60,638 nt of DNA, from contig CAMDHY010000008.1 of NCBI GenBank assembly GCA_945898215.1, forward strand, positions 17,501 through 78,138, read 5' to 3'. Shown piece by piece: positions 38,784 to 47,394 of this stretch. Below the pieces are notes generated by a model. That model searched no databases, was not told the DNA's origin, and was given only the letters and a program-made list of their open reading frames with translations. How positions within the stretch are numbered: position 1 is the stretch's first letter; each line of letters begins with the position of its first letter. The stretch comes from Pseudoxanthobacter soli DSM 19599. GTDB taxonomy: Bacteria > Pseudomonadota > Alphaproteobacteria > Rhizobiales > Segnochrobactraceae. The position numbers were made by a program, and so were the translations under genes.

Positions 38784-39226
38784 TGGCTCGTGCCCTCTTC
38801 GCTCTTCTCGCCGGGCTCGTGTTCGGCACGGGCATCGCCGTCGCCGGCATGGCCAATCCCGCCAAGGTGCTGAACTTCTTCGACGTCGCCGGCACCTGGG
38901 ACCCCTCGCTTGCCTTCGTCCTGGGCGGCGCGGTGATCGTCACGGCGATCGGCTACCGGCTGGTGCTGCGGCGGCCGAAGCCGCTGCTCGACACCACCTT
39001 CCACCTGCCGACCAACCGCCGCCTCGACGCGCCGCTGATCGCCGGCGCCGCGGTGTTCGGTATCGGCTGGGGCATCACCGGCTTCTGCCCCGGCGGCTCC
39101 ATTCCCGCCCTCGGCCTCGGCCAGACGAGCGCCGTCGTCTTCGTCGTCTCGATGGTGACAGGCATCGCCCTCGCCCGCCTCGCCCGCCACGTGCTCGCAA
39201 CGGGCGGCGCCTCGCGCACCGCCTGA
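38783..39226 (+). CDS. YeeE/YedE family transporter half (second)
   Basis: 147 aa from ATG 38783 with GGAGG upstream. Four membrane segments and the second-half cysteine motif GITGFCPGGSIPALG. An N-terminal VFGTGIAVAGMANPAKVLNF stretch is typical of the group. Together with the preceding gene it makes a complete two-subunit version of the family. It is the last gene of the bigR-type operon. Confidence 0.92.
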   Translation: MARALFALLAGLVFGTGIAVAGMANPAKVLNFFDVAGTWDPSLAFVLGGAVIVTAIGYRLVLRRPKPLLDTTFHLPTNRRLDAPLIAGAAVFGIGWGITGFCPGGSIPALGLGQTSAVVFVVSMVTGIALARLARHVLATGGASRTA

Positions 39227-39345
39227 CCGGGCTTCGCGGCCCCGGTCGCTCTCCGCGGCTGTGCCCGCCCTACGGGGCGTGGCATGGTCTGACGCCGCCG
39301 GCGCCGATTCGTGTCGCCGCCGCGGCGCGGATCGCGAAGGCGGGG

Positions 39346-40845
39346 ATGAGCGGCTTCGACTGGCAGCACTACTGGCCCCACGTCGTCTTCGCCACGAGCA
39401 TCCTCGTCGGCGTCGCCGCCGCCCTGCACGCGGCGATGACGAAGGACGATGTCCGCGCTGCCATCGCCTGGGTCGGCGTCATCGTCTTCTCGCCGATCTT
39501 CGGTGCCGCCCTCTATCTCATCGCCGGCATCAACCGCATCCGCCGCTCGCAGGTGAGCCAGCGCCGGCACGCGGCGGAGCTGCGCCACGCCCACACGGCA
39601 CCGCCGCGCCCGCCGCCTCCGCCGGAACCGCCGCCGGTGGCAACGACGCCGGCCGCCACCGAGCCGCCGATCCGCCTCGCGACGGTCGCCGCCGAGCTCG
39701 CCTCGCTGCGACGGCTCGGCGATCACGTCGCCGCCTTCCCACTCACCGACGGCAACGCCGTGCGCCTGCTCGACAGCGGCGACGCGGCCTATCCGGCGAT
39801 GCTCGCGGCGATCGGTGCGGCCGAGCGGTCGATCGCCCTGCAGAGCTACATCTTCGACGACGACGCCGTCGGCCGCGAGTTCGCCGACGCCCTGGTGGCG
39901 GCGCACCGGCGTGGCGTCGCGGTCCGCGTGCTGATCGACGCCGTCGGAGCGCGCTATTCGCGGCCGCCGATCACCCGGCGCCTGTCCGCCGGCGGCGTCA
40001 CAACGGCGACGTTCATGGGCAACCTGATCGGCTTCCGCCTGCCCTATGCCAACCTGCGCAGCCACCGCAAGGTGCTCGTCATCGACGGCACCGTCGGCTT
40101 CACCGGCGGCATGAACATCCGCGCCGAGTTCATGGCCGGCGAGGCCGGTCCGGCGCACAGCCGCGACACGCACTTCCACGTCGAGGGCCCCGTGGTGGCC
40201 CAACTCGCCACGGCGTTCTCGCAGGACTGGTACTTCACCACCGAAGAGCGGCTGAGCGGACCGGAATGGGCGGTGGCGGCCGCGCCGCATGCCGACGGCG
40301 TCTCGGCGCGCGTTGTCCCCTCCGGCCCGGACCGCAACCTCTCCAGCAACCACACCATCATCATGGGGGCGCTGGCGGTGGCGCGCGAGCGCGTCCGCAT
40401 CGCCTCCCCCTACTTTATTCCGGACCTTCAGCTCGTCGGCGCCCTCACGGTCGCTGCCCGCCGCGGCATCGCCGTCGACGTGGTGATCCCGGCGGCCAAC
40501 AACCTGCCGATGGTCGACCACGCGATGACGGCGCAGCTCGACCAGGTGGTGCGGGCGGGCTGCCGGGTGTGGCGCGCCGAGGGGATGTTCGATCATTCCA
40601 AGCTGATGGCCCTCGACGGACAGTGGGCCTATGTCGGCTCGTCGAACCTCGATTCCCGCAGCCTGCGGCTCAATTTCGAGCTCGACCTCGAGGTCTATGA
40701 TCCGGTGCTGGCGGAGGCGGTGGAGGCGCGCATCGACGCGCAGATCGCCCACTCGCGCCCCGAGACGATGGAGACGCTGAAGGCCCGCTCGTTCGCGGTG
40801 CGCGTGCGCAACCGCGCTGTGTGGCTCGCCTCGCCCTACCTCTAG
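39346..40845 (+). CDS. cls: Cardiolipin synthase (phospholipase D family)
   Basis: 499 aa from ATG 39346. Two N-terminal membrane segments (about 12-32 and 41-62), a Pro-rich cytoplasmic linker (about 82-110), then two phospholipase D half-domains. HKD motif 1 is HRKVLVIDGTVGFTGG and HKD motif 2 is HSKLMALDGQWAYVGSSN. The enzyme joins two phosphatidylglycerols, or a phosphatidylglycerol and another donor, into cardiolipin at the inner membrane. An intervening MNIRAEFM and SPYFIPD match bacterial Cls. It is read in the same direction as the sulfide operon but about 120 bases away, probably with its own promoter. Confidence 0.95.
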   Translation: MSGFDWQHYWPHVVFATSILVGVAAALHAAMTKDDVRAAIAWVGVIVFSPIFGAALYLIAGINRIRRSQVSQRRHAAELRHAHTAPPRPPPPPEPPPVATTPAATEPPIRLATVAAELASLRRLGDHVAAFPLTDGNAVRLLDSGDAAYPAMLAAIGAAERSIALQSYIFDDDAVGREFADALVAAHRRGVAVRVLIDAVGARYSRPPITRRLSAGGVTTATFMGNLIGFRLPYANLRSHRKVLVIDGTVGFTGGMNIRAEFMAGEAGPAHSRDTHFHVEGPVVAQLATAFSQDWYFTTEERLSGPEWAVAAAPHADGVSARVVPSGPDRNLSSNHTIIMGALAVARERVRIASPYFIPDLQLVGALTVAARRGIAVDVVIPAANNLPMVDHAMTAQLDQVVRAGCRVWRAEGMFDHSKLMALDGQWAYVGSSNLDSRSLRLNFELDLEVYDPVLAEAVEARIDAQIAHSRPETMETLKARSFAVRVRNRAVWLASPYL

Positions 40846-40961
40846 ACGGCCGGCCACCCTCTGCCCGCACGTTGCCGTCACCGGCGACTTCGCTCATACG
40901 TGTGTATGGAGAGGCCGGGCGCCTTCAGCGCGCCGGCGACCCTGCATCGGAGCGCTGATCC

Positions 40962-41768
40962 TTGCACACCACCATCCCCGAAGGCCTCGCCGCGGCCCGC
41001 GCCGCCTACCACGCCGCGCGCCGCGCCGGCGACCGCGGCGGTCTCGCGCCGCTGCTCGCCCCCGACTTCACCGCCATCGACCTGTCGGGAGCCGTGCACG
41101 GACCGGAGGGGGCCGCCGCGCTGCCGCTGGCCGGCGCCGACGCCACCCTGACGGCGGCCGACTACGGCGACCTCGTCCTGCTGACCGAGCGCGACCCGTC
41201 CGCGCCCGAAGGCAATCTGGTGGCGGTCGAGGTATGGGTGCGGCAGGGCGCTGCCGGCGCCTGGCGTCTCATCGTCCACCACGCCAACGTGCTGGCGGAT
41301 CCGTCGGCGCCGCACAGCCACCCGACGCCGCAGGCGCGCCCGGCCGATGCGCCGCCGCCCGTGTGCGAGAACCCGTGCCTCAGCGTCCCTTACCAGCCGC
41401 GCGAGCCCGCCGAGGCCGACATCGTCACCGCCTTCCAGACGCTCGAGCGCGCCGTGACGCGCAACGACGCCGACGAGTGGGTGAAGCACATGGCCGACGA
41501 GTTCGTCGTCTACCGCACCCGCCAGAGCCTAACGACCAAGGCGTCGCGGGCACAGATGCTGCGCGACCACCGCGCCATCAACGCCGAGACGTTCGTGGCG
41601 GCGGTCGAGGCGATGCGGCTCTGGGTGTTCGGCGATGCGGCGGTGATGCGCGCGGACCATGTCATGCCCGGCAACCGCCGCCCGCCCTACCGCGTGACGC
41701 GGGTGTGGGTGAAGCGCGACGGACGCTGGCAGATGGCGCTCAGCCAGCAGACCACCCGCGCCGGCTGA
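40962..41768 (+). CDS. Protein with two tandem DUF4440/SnoaL-like domains
   Basis: 268 aa from TTG 40962, with GGAG about nine bases upstream; no ATG lies nearby. Residues 5-115 and about 140-265 each look like an NTF2-like cone domain: a helix, the APDFTAIDLSG / ADEFVVYRTRQ pattern, and terminal strands GAWRLIVHHANV / GRWQMALSQQTT. They are joined by a Pro-rich linker. The role is unknown. A short inverted repeat CATAC-GTGT-GTATG at 40895-40908 lies in the upstream gap and could be regulatory. Confidence 0.78.
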   Translation: MHTTIPEGLAAARAAYHAARRAGDRGGLAPLLAPDFTAIDLSGAVHGPEGAAALPLAGADATLTAADYGDLVLLTERDPSAPEGNLVAVEVWVRQGAAGAWRLIVHHANVLADPSAPHSHPTPQARPADAPPPVCENPCLSVPYQPREPAEADIVTAFQTLERAVTRNDADEWVKHMADEFVVYRTRQSLTTKASRAQMLRDHRAINAETFVAAVEAMRLWVFGDAAVMRADHVMPGNRRPPYRVTRVWVKRDGRWQMALSQQTTRAG

Positions 41769-41790
41769 ACGGCGGTCATCGCGGGTCGGC

Positions 41791-42699
41791 CTACTCGGCG
41801 GCCTCGGGGGCGAAGCGGCCCTTGCCGGCGCCGGAGCCGGCCTTGCGCGACGCCTTCCGGAGCCGGCGTGCGGCGACGCGCGCGGCCTTGCCGGCGGCCC
41901 GCTTGCGGCTGCGCGCTTCGGTTTCGGCGGCGTCGCGAATCGCCGCCTCCGTCCTGACGTCGTTGCCGGCCGGACGCACGTCCTCGCCTGCCAGGCGCCC
42001 ACCGGCTGCGAACGGGCCGACCGCGTTGGCGGCCACCTCGCCGAGCATCACCCGCGGTGCGTGTGCTTCGGCGGGCCCGGTCGTGACCGGCTCAGCCGAC
42101 GACCCGAGGCGCTCGGCACGATTGCGCCGCGATGGCTCGCAAGACGCCTTGCCCGCCTTGGCAGGTGCTTCCGCGGGTGTCTCGAAGGGAGTTCTGTCGG
42201 ATCCTTTGCCCGACGCCTTTGAGGGCGCGGTGGTGGCCTTACTGCGCTTGCGGGCGGCCTTGCGGTCGCCCGCCCGCAACGCCTCGAGGCGCGGCTCGAG
42301 ACCGTGGAGGATGTCGCGCAGGCCTTCGTCGTCTGCCCTCGCCTCGGCCTCCGCCAGGGTGAACCAGGCGCGGCGGCGCTCGTCCATCTCCGGAAACGCC
42401 TCGAGTTCCTCCGAAACTTCAAGGAGATAGGTCGTGATCTTGCAGTCCTCGACCCCGTCGGGCCGGCGCTTTGCATAGACGTAGCGGCCGATCGGCTTCG
42501 CGCGCACGCGGCCGCGCACGCCCGCCTCCTCCAGCGCCTCTTGGGCGGCGGCTTCGGCGTTGGTGCGGCCGCGCATCCGCCAGCCCTTTGGGATGATCCA
42601 GCGTTGCGTCTCGCGCGACGTCACCAGCAGAACGCGCAGTTCGTCGCCGGTCCACCGGATCGGGAGAGCGCCGACCTGCTGCCGCATGCTGATGTCCAC
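41791..42699 (-). CDS. Nudix hydrolase with long disordered C-terminal extension
   Basis: 302 aa. Residues 1-140 form a diphosphoinositol-polyphosphate/diadenosine-polyphosphate type Nudix domain. It opens RQQVGALPIRW, has IIPKGWRMRGRTNAEAAAQE and ALEEAGVRGRV as the Nudix box, and closes with DERRRAWFTLAEAEA. The remaining 160 residues are Ala/Lys/Arg/Ser/Glu-rich and predicted disordered, ending in a basic KAARVAARRLRKASRKAG stretch. Usual family length is about 140-160 aa, so the tail doubles the protein. The basic tail could bind nucleic acid or membrane; unknown. Confidence 0.87.
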   Translation of the reverse strand: MDISMRQQVGALPIRWTGDELRVLLVTSRETQRWIIPKGWRMRGRTNAEAAAQEALEEAGVRGRVRAKPIGRYVYAKRRPDGVEDCKITTYLLEVSEELEAFPEMDERRRAWFTLAEAEARADDEGLRDILHGLEPRLEALRAGDRKAARKRSKATTAPSKASGKGSDRTPFETPAEAPAKAGKASCEPSRRNRAERLGSSAEPVTTGPAEAHAPRVMLGEVAANAVGPFAAGGRLAGEDVRPAGNDVRTEAAIRDAAETEARSRKRAAGKAARVAARRLRKASRKAGSGAGKGRFAPEAAE

Positions 42700-42892
42700 T
42701 CCTCGCCGGGGTCGCCCCGATGCCGATCCTGTCAGACTGGTTGATTCGCAGCCGGCCTGTCTTCATCAAACCAATGTGCGGGGTCAGTGTTGGGTGAACC
42801 TGTATCCACCGGTTGCACCGCGGTTTCCCAATTGCTCCGGTCGCCGCTGGCGCGCGCACGGTCCGCAGCCCGGTTTCGCCGGGTCCGGAAAC

Positions 42893-43045
42893 GCAAAGGC
42901 CCGCCCCTGGGGTGAGGGGGCGGGCCCATGCGCTTGCCCTTGGAACCAATTGGGGGAAATGGCTCCTGGCTACCGCGACGATCCGGGGGAAGACCGTCGT
43001 GGATAGAATGGTGGGGAACGCCTTTGGTTCCAAGTCCCCAAATTA
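42893..43045 (-). ncRNA. Candidate structured or small RNA region
   Basis: Within the 446-base gap between nudix and csp genes. CTTGGAACCAA and its exact complement TTGGTTCCAAG lie about 75 bases apart (about 42939-42949 and 43023-43033), with an inner CGACG/CGTCG stem. On the minus strand an AT-rich stretch with eight A/T in a row lies just upstream. A GC stem GGCCCGCCCC/GGGGCGGGCC followed by TTTGCGTTT lies just downstream. The loops carry several TCCCC motifs that could pair with ribosome-binding sites. The pattern suits a 130-140 nt transcript, but no known family is recognised. The rest of the gap shows nothing. Confidence 0.3.
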
Positions 43046-43146
43046 ATTTTTTTTGACGGCCGCGCCGGCGCCGCCTCCACCCGCTCGGCGTGCGGCTGTC
43101 GCCGCGCACCCGTCACCTCCCGCCGCGCCCCCCGACCGGCCAAACG

Positions 43147-43187
43147 AAAAAAGCCTCCCATGGCCGCCGGAAGCGGTCGTGGAAGGC
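43147..43187 (-). terminator. Rho-independent terminator of the cold-shock gene
   Basis: On the minus strand GCCTTCC pairs with GGGAGGC (7 bp, one G-U), with an alternative ATGGCC/GGCCAT pairing inside, followed directly by six T. It lies about 50 bases after the stop of the cold-shock gene. Confidence 0.8.
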
Positions 43188-43236
43188 CATCTCGTTGCGG
43201 CGGCCGGAAGGGAGCCCCTCGCGGCCGGCGTCGGTG

Positions 43237-43893
43237 TCAGTCGAGCGGCTCGACCATGCGGACTTCCGGACCCTTCGGGCCCTGTCCGACGGAGACGCGC
43301 ACGCGCTGGCCCTCGGCGAGCGAGGAGACGCCGGAGCGCTGCAGGGCCGTAACGTGGACGAAGACGTCCTTGCCGCCACGGTCGGGGGCGATGAAGCCGA
43401 ACCCCTTCTCGGGGTTGTACCACTTCACGGCGCCCATCAGTTCCTCGGTCGGGCCGGTGTCGCGGCCGAAGCCGCCGCCACCGCCGCCACCACCCTCGCG
43501 GGGGCCGGAGGACGTGCGCGGGCCAGAGCGCGGACGCGCCTCGGCGGTGCTCGCATCGACGGCGACGACCTCGGTGACCTGGCGACCCTTCTGGCCGATG
43601 CCGACCCGGACGGTCAGCGTGGCGCCGGGATCGACGGCTTCGTGGCCGGCGGCCTCGAGTGCGCGCGCGTGCATAAACACGTCGCCCGATCCGTCGGTCA
43701 GCTCGACGAAACCGAAGCCCTTCTCGGGATTGAACCACTTGACGATCGCCTGCAGCGTCGGACCGCTCGGGGCGGCGAAGCTCGGGGTATCGTCGGTGCG
43801 TGGCCGCTGAAAGCCACTGCCACGGTCCGGTTGCATGAAGTCGTCGTCGAAACCGCGGCGGCGCGGCTCGCGGAAGTCCCGGTGTCGGCTCAT
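43237..43893 (-). CDS. Double cold-shock-domain protein
   Basis: 218 aa. Two cold-shock domains: residues about 48-115 (AIVKWFNPEKGFGFVELTDG, DVFMHARALE) and about 152-218 (GAVKWYNPEKGFGFIAPDRG, DVFVHVTALQ). Both RNP1 (KGFGF) and RNP2 (DVF-H) motifs are intact. They are joined by a Gly/Arg/Ser linker containing nine consecutive glycines. The N-terminus is an Arg/Asp-rich tail. Such tandem CSD proteins are typical of Rhizobiales and act as single-stranded RNA/DNA chaperones. It is monocistronic with its own terminator. Confidence 0.95.
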   Translation of the reverse strand: MSRHRDFREPRRRGFDDDFMQPDRGSGFQRPRTDDTPSFAAPSGPTLQAIVKWFNPEKGFGFVELTDGSGDVFMHARALEAAGHEAVDPGATLTVRVGIGQKGRQVTEVVAVDASTAEARPRSGPRTSSGPREGGGGGGGGFGRDTGPTEELMGAVKWYNPEKGFGFIAPDRGGKDVFVHVTALQRSGVSSLAEGQRVRVSVGQGPKGPEVRMVEPLD

Positions 43894-44167
43894 CGGATGT
43901 CCATTCGGTCTAGCTGCACTTCATAGGCGTGAGAGAGTGGCAAACGTCAAGCGGCCACAACGAACTTCAGCACAATTCGGGCCAAAAAGGACCCGCTCGC
44001 GACGACCTGACGTGGGCCGGCCCACCTCGCGGAGGAATCCCAACCGGCCCATCCTCTACGATGACGTCGAAACCAATCCGAGCGCAACACTTTCGCGCTG
44101 CGGGAGCGAAAATCGTCGGCGCGCGTTCCTCGCCGGGCGCACTGATCGCGCCGTGGGACATTTGGAC

Positions 44168-45937
44168 ATGACGCAAGACCAGGCGACGGCGTTCGCGATC
44201 GTCGGCGGGATGATGGTGCTGCTCGTCAGCGGCCGGCTGCGCTACGATCTCGCCGCGGTGCTGGCTCTCCTGGTGGCGCTCGCCGCGGGCCTCGTGCCGT
44301 TCGACCGGGCGTTTTCGGGCTTCAGCGACGACATCGTCATCATCGTCGGCGCGGCCCTCGTCGTCAGCGCGGCGATCGCCCGCAGCGGCGTCACCGACGC
44401 CGTCGTGCAGCGCTTCGCGCCGCGCCTGACGACGGTCCGCCTGCAACTGCTCGTGCTGACGGCGACGGTGGCGCTTTTGTCGGCGTTCGTGAAGAACATC
44501 GGCGCCCTCGCCATCCTCCTGCCGGTCGCTTTCCAGATGGCGCGCCGCTCCGGCGTGTCGCCCTCGCTGTTCCTGATGCCGATGGCCTTTGCCTCGCTGC
44601 TCGGCGGGCTGATGACGCTGGTCGGCACCTCCCCCAACATCATCGTCGCGCGGGTGCGCGCCGAGATGGGCGAGGTGCCCTTCGCCATGTTCGACTTCCT
44701 GCCCGTCGGCGGGGCGCTGACGGTCGTCGGCCTCCTGTTCCTGGTGGTGTGCTACCGGCTGCTGCCGGAGCGCGTGCCGGCGACGAGCGGCCTCGACGCC
44801 GCCATCGACATCAAGAACTACATGACGGAAGCCTCCGTCCCGGCCGGCTCGCCGTTCGCCGGCAGGACCGTGGCCGACGTGCAGCGCCTCGCCGACGGAC
44901 AGGGCATGGTGACGGCGCTGCTGCGGTCAGGCCGGCGCATGCCACCGCTGCCGGACGCCGGCCTTCGCGAGGGCGACATGCTGCTGCTGGAGGGCCGTCC
45001 CGAGGGCCTCGACCGCATGGTGGCGGGTGGCGGGCTGACGCTCGCCAACGACCGCCGTCCGACCGCCGAGGAGCCGAACGACGAGGTCGACGCCGTCGAG
45101 GCCGTGGTCGGCGAGAGCTCGCGGCTGGTCGGCCTGTCCGCGAAGGACATGGCGCTGTTCCAGGCCTTCGGCGTCAATCTCCTCGCCATCAGCCGCCGCG
45201 GCACGCGCCTCGGCGACCGCCTCGGCGACGTGACGCTGCAGGCGGGCGACGTCGTCGTGCTGCAGGGCCTCGTGCGCCGCATGCCCGATGTCCTGCGCGA
45301 GCTCGACTGCCTGCCCCTCGCGGAGCGCCGCATCCGCCTCGGCAGCGGCCGCCGCGGCCTGCTCGCGGTCGCCATCCTCGCCGTCGCGATGACGGTGACG
45401 GCCCTCGGCCTCGTCCCGGTGGCGGTCGCCTTCTTCGCCGCGGCGGCCCTGATGGTGCTGGTCAGGGTGATCCCGCTGCGCGAGGCCTACGGTGCCGTCG
45501 AGGGGCCGATCCTGGTGATGCTGGCCGCCCTCATCCCCGTCGCCGAGAAGCTGCGCACCACTGGCGCCACCGACCTCGTCGCCGCGCTGCTGTCGAGCGC
45601 GGCGACGGTGCTGCCGCCGGCGGGCGCCCTCGCCCTGATCATGGTCGCGGCGATGGCGGTGACGCCCTTCCTCAACAACGCCGCCACCGTGCTCGTCATG
45701 GCGCCGATCGCCGCCGCCTTCGCCACCACCCTCGGCCATCGCCCGGACGCCTTCCTGATGGCGGTGGCGATCGGGGCGGGCTGCGACTTCCTCACGCCGA
45801 TCGGCCACCAGTGCAACACGCTGGTGTTCGGGCCGGGCGGCTACCGCTTCGGCGACTACGCCCGGCTCGGGCTGCCGCTGTCGCTGATCGTCGTCGCCGT
45901 CGCGGTGCCGATGCTGCTTCTCGTCTGGCCGCTGTGA
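44168..45937 (+). CDS. SLC13/DASS-type permease with two TrkA-C (RCK_C) domains
   Basis: 589 aa from ATG 44168. About eleven membrane segments in two blocks with the divalent-anion/Na+ symporter pattern. The first block has VKNIGALAILLPVAF and GTSPNIIVARV; the second has TPFLNNAATVLVMAPIA and FLTPIGHQCNTLV. Between them lie two cytoplasmic TrkA-C domains (about residues 215-300 and 310-390; GDMLLLEGRPEGLDRM and QAGDVVVLQG). Relatives move sulfate, dicarboxylates or other anions and may be gated by a ligand on the TrkA-C domains. The substrate is not determinable. The 274-base upstream gap shows nothing specific. Confidence 0.92.
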   Translation: MTQDQATAFAIVGGMMVLLVSGRLRYDLAAVLALLVALAAGLVPFDRAFSGFSDDIVIIVGAALVVSAAIARSGVTDAVVQRFAPRLTTVRLQLLVLTATVALLSAFVKNIGALAILLPVAFQMARRSGVSPSLFLMPMAFASLLGGLMTLVGTSPNIIVARVRAEMGEVPFAMFDFLPVGGALTVVGLLFLVVCYRLLPERVPATSGLDAAIDIKNYMTEASVPAGSPFAGRTVADVQRLADGQGMVTALLRSGRRMPPLPDAGLREGDMLLLEGRPEGLDRMVAGGGLTLANDRRPTAEEPNDEVDAVEAVVGESSRLVGLSAKDMALFQAFGVNLLAISRRGTRLGDRLGDVTLQAGDVVVLQGLVRRMPDVLRELDCLPLAERRIRLGSGRRGLLAVAILAVAMTVTALGLVPVAVAFFAAAALMVLVRVIPLREAYGAVEGPILVMLAALIPVAEKLRTTGATDLVAALLSSAATVLPPAGALALIMVAAMAVTPFLNNAATVLVMAPIAAAFATTLGHRPDAFLMAVAIGAGCDFLTPIGHQCNTLVFGPGGYRFGDYARLGLPLSLIVVAVAVPMLLLVWPL

Positions 45938-46074
45938 GGCAGTCGCCCCGGCTTCAACTCAAGGTGCTGATCCGCTTCGGCGACTTGGTTCGCGGCTTGC
46001 TTTGGCGTAGCGTCGGTGTTCGCGCCGTCGCCTCCCCCGCCGGCCGATTCCGTCCTGAACAGGGTTCCTAGTCC

Positions 46075-46596
46075 ATGCTGGCCGCCATTCGCGAGCTTTT
46101 CGCCGAGCTCTCCGGCGACGCGACGCGCAAATCCTTTGCCGAGGACGATCAGCGACTCGCCGTCGCCGCACTGCTCGTCCACATCGTCTCCGTCGACGGC
46201 GTCGTCACCGATGCCGAGAAGGCGGCGTTGCGCACCGTGCTCAGCGAACGCTACGGCCTGTCGCAGAGCGACACCGAATCCCTCGTGACGGAGGCGAGCC
46301 GCCGCGACGACGAGGCGGTCGATCTCTACGGCTTCACCTCGGTGCTGAAGCGCACCCTCGACGAGGATGGCCGCAAGCGCGTCATCGAAATGATGTGGGA
46401 GACGGTGTTCGCCGACGGCAGCGTCTCCGAGTTCGAGGACAACACCGTCTGGCGGGTCGCCGAACTGCTCGGCGTCTCGAGCCGCGACCGCATCGAGCTG
46501 AAGCGGGGCGCCGCCCACCGCCACGGCGCCGACGCCGAGACCGCGGACGAGCCCGACGCCGCCGCCCGCGACGGGGAGACCGAAACCAAGCCATGA
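46075..46596 (+). CDS. TerB-family (tellurite-resistance-like) helical protein
   Basis: 173 aa from ATG 46075. Seven-helix TerB-like domain with conserved acidic positions: LLVHIVSVDGVVTDAEKAAL in the first half and MWETVFADGSVSEFEDNTVW in the second, the internal duplication expected for this metal-binding fold. The C-terminal 30 residues are acidic and disordered. Despite the family name, no other tellurite genes are present, and a housekeeping role is likely. Its stop overlaps the start of the next gene (ATGA), so the two are coupled. Confidence 0.92.
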   Translation: MLAAIRELFAELSGDATRKSFAEDDQRLAVAALLVHIVSVDGVVTDAEKAALRTVLSERYGLSQSDTESLVTEASRRDDEAVDLYGFTSVLKRTLDEDGRKRVIEMMWETVFADGSVSEFEDNTVWRVAELLGVSSRDRIELKRGAAHRHGADAETADEPDAAARDGETETKP

Positions 46597-47366
46597 GCGC
46601 ACCTTCGGCGGAGATGCGGGACTTCCCGGCGAGCGGGCGTCCGGCGCGGGTGCTGATCGTGCTCCATCAGGAGCAGTCGACGCCCGGCCGTGTCGGCAAG
46701 GCGCTGCAGGCGCGGGGCTTCCACCTCGACGTCCGCCGCCCGCGCTTCGGCGACACGCTGCCGGCGACGATGGACGAGCACGCCGGCGCGGTGGTGTTCG
46801 GCGGGCCGATGAGCGCCAACGACGGCGATGCCTACGTCCGCCGCGAGATCGACTGGCACGACGTGCCGCTGAAGGAGGAGGCGCCCTATCTCGGCATCTG
46901 CCTCGGCGCGCAGATGCTTGCCCGCCACCTCGGTGCCCGCGTCTACGGCCACCCGGAGGGGCTGGTCGAGATCGGCTATTTCCCGATCGAACCGACCGTG
47001 GCGGGGGCTGCCACGTTCGAGTGGCCCCGCCGCGTCTACCAGTGGCACCGCGAGGGCTTCGACCTGCCGGACGGCGCCGATCTGCTGGCGAGCGGCGGCG
47101 GGCCCTTCCCCAACCAGGCGATCCGCGTCGGGCCGGCAGCCTATGGCGTGCAGTTCCATCCCGAGCTGACGCTCGCCATGGTGCACCGCTGGACGACGAT
47201 CGGCCACGAGCGCCTGAAGCTGCCGGGCGCGCAGCCGCGGCCTGTCCACTTCGCCGACCGGCTGCTCTACGACGCGGCGGTGCGCGAGTGGCTGGAGCGC
47301 TTCCTCGACCACTGGATCGGCCGTGCCGACGGGGCGCCCGGGCGGCAGCCGACGACGCCGGACTGA
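46593..47366 (+). CDS. Class I glutamine amidotransferase-like protein
   Basis: 257 aa from ATG 46593. Amidotransferase fold with nucleophile Cys in LGICLGAQML and the His-Glu pair in GVQFHPE, giving a complete catalytic triad. The VVFGGPMSANDGD strand precedes the nucleophile. There is no synthetase domain, so it resembles the stand-alone GMP-synthase-like or gamma-glutamyl-hydrolase-like group whose acceptors are unknown. It is translationally coupled to the TerB-like gene. Confidence 0.9.
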   Translation: MSAPSAEMRDFPASGRPARVLIVLHQEQSTPGRVGKALQARGFHLDVRRPRFGDTLPATMDEHAGAVVFGGPMSANDGDAYVRREIDWHDVPLKEEAPYLGICLGAQMLARHLGARVYGHPEGLVEIGYFPIEPTVAGAATFEWPRRVYQWHREGFDLPDGADLLASGGGPFPNQAIRVGPAAYGVQFHPELTLAMVHRWTTIGHERLKLPGAQPRPVHFADRLLYDAAVREWLERFLDHWIGRADGAPGRQPTTPD

Positions 47367-47394
47367 ACCGCGGTCCGGACCGGAGCCCAGCGCC

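Noticed and set aside
42893-43045. 6S RNA
   Set aside because: The long stem lacks the characteristic central open bubble pattern, and the paired arms and loop sequences do not match 6S as I know it; left as an unassigned candidate.
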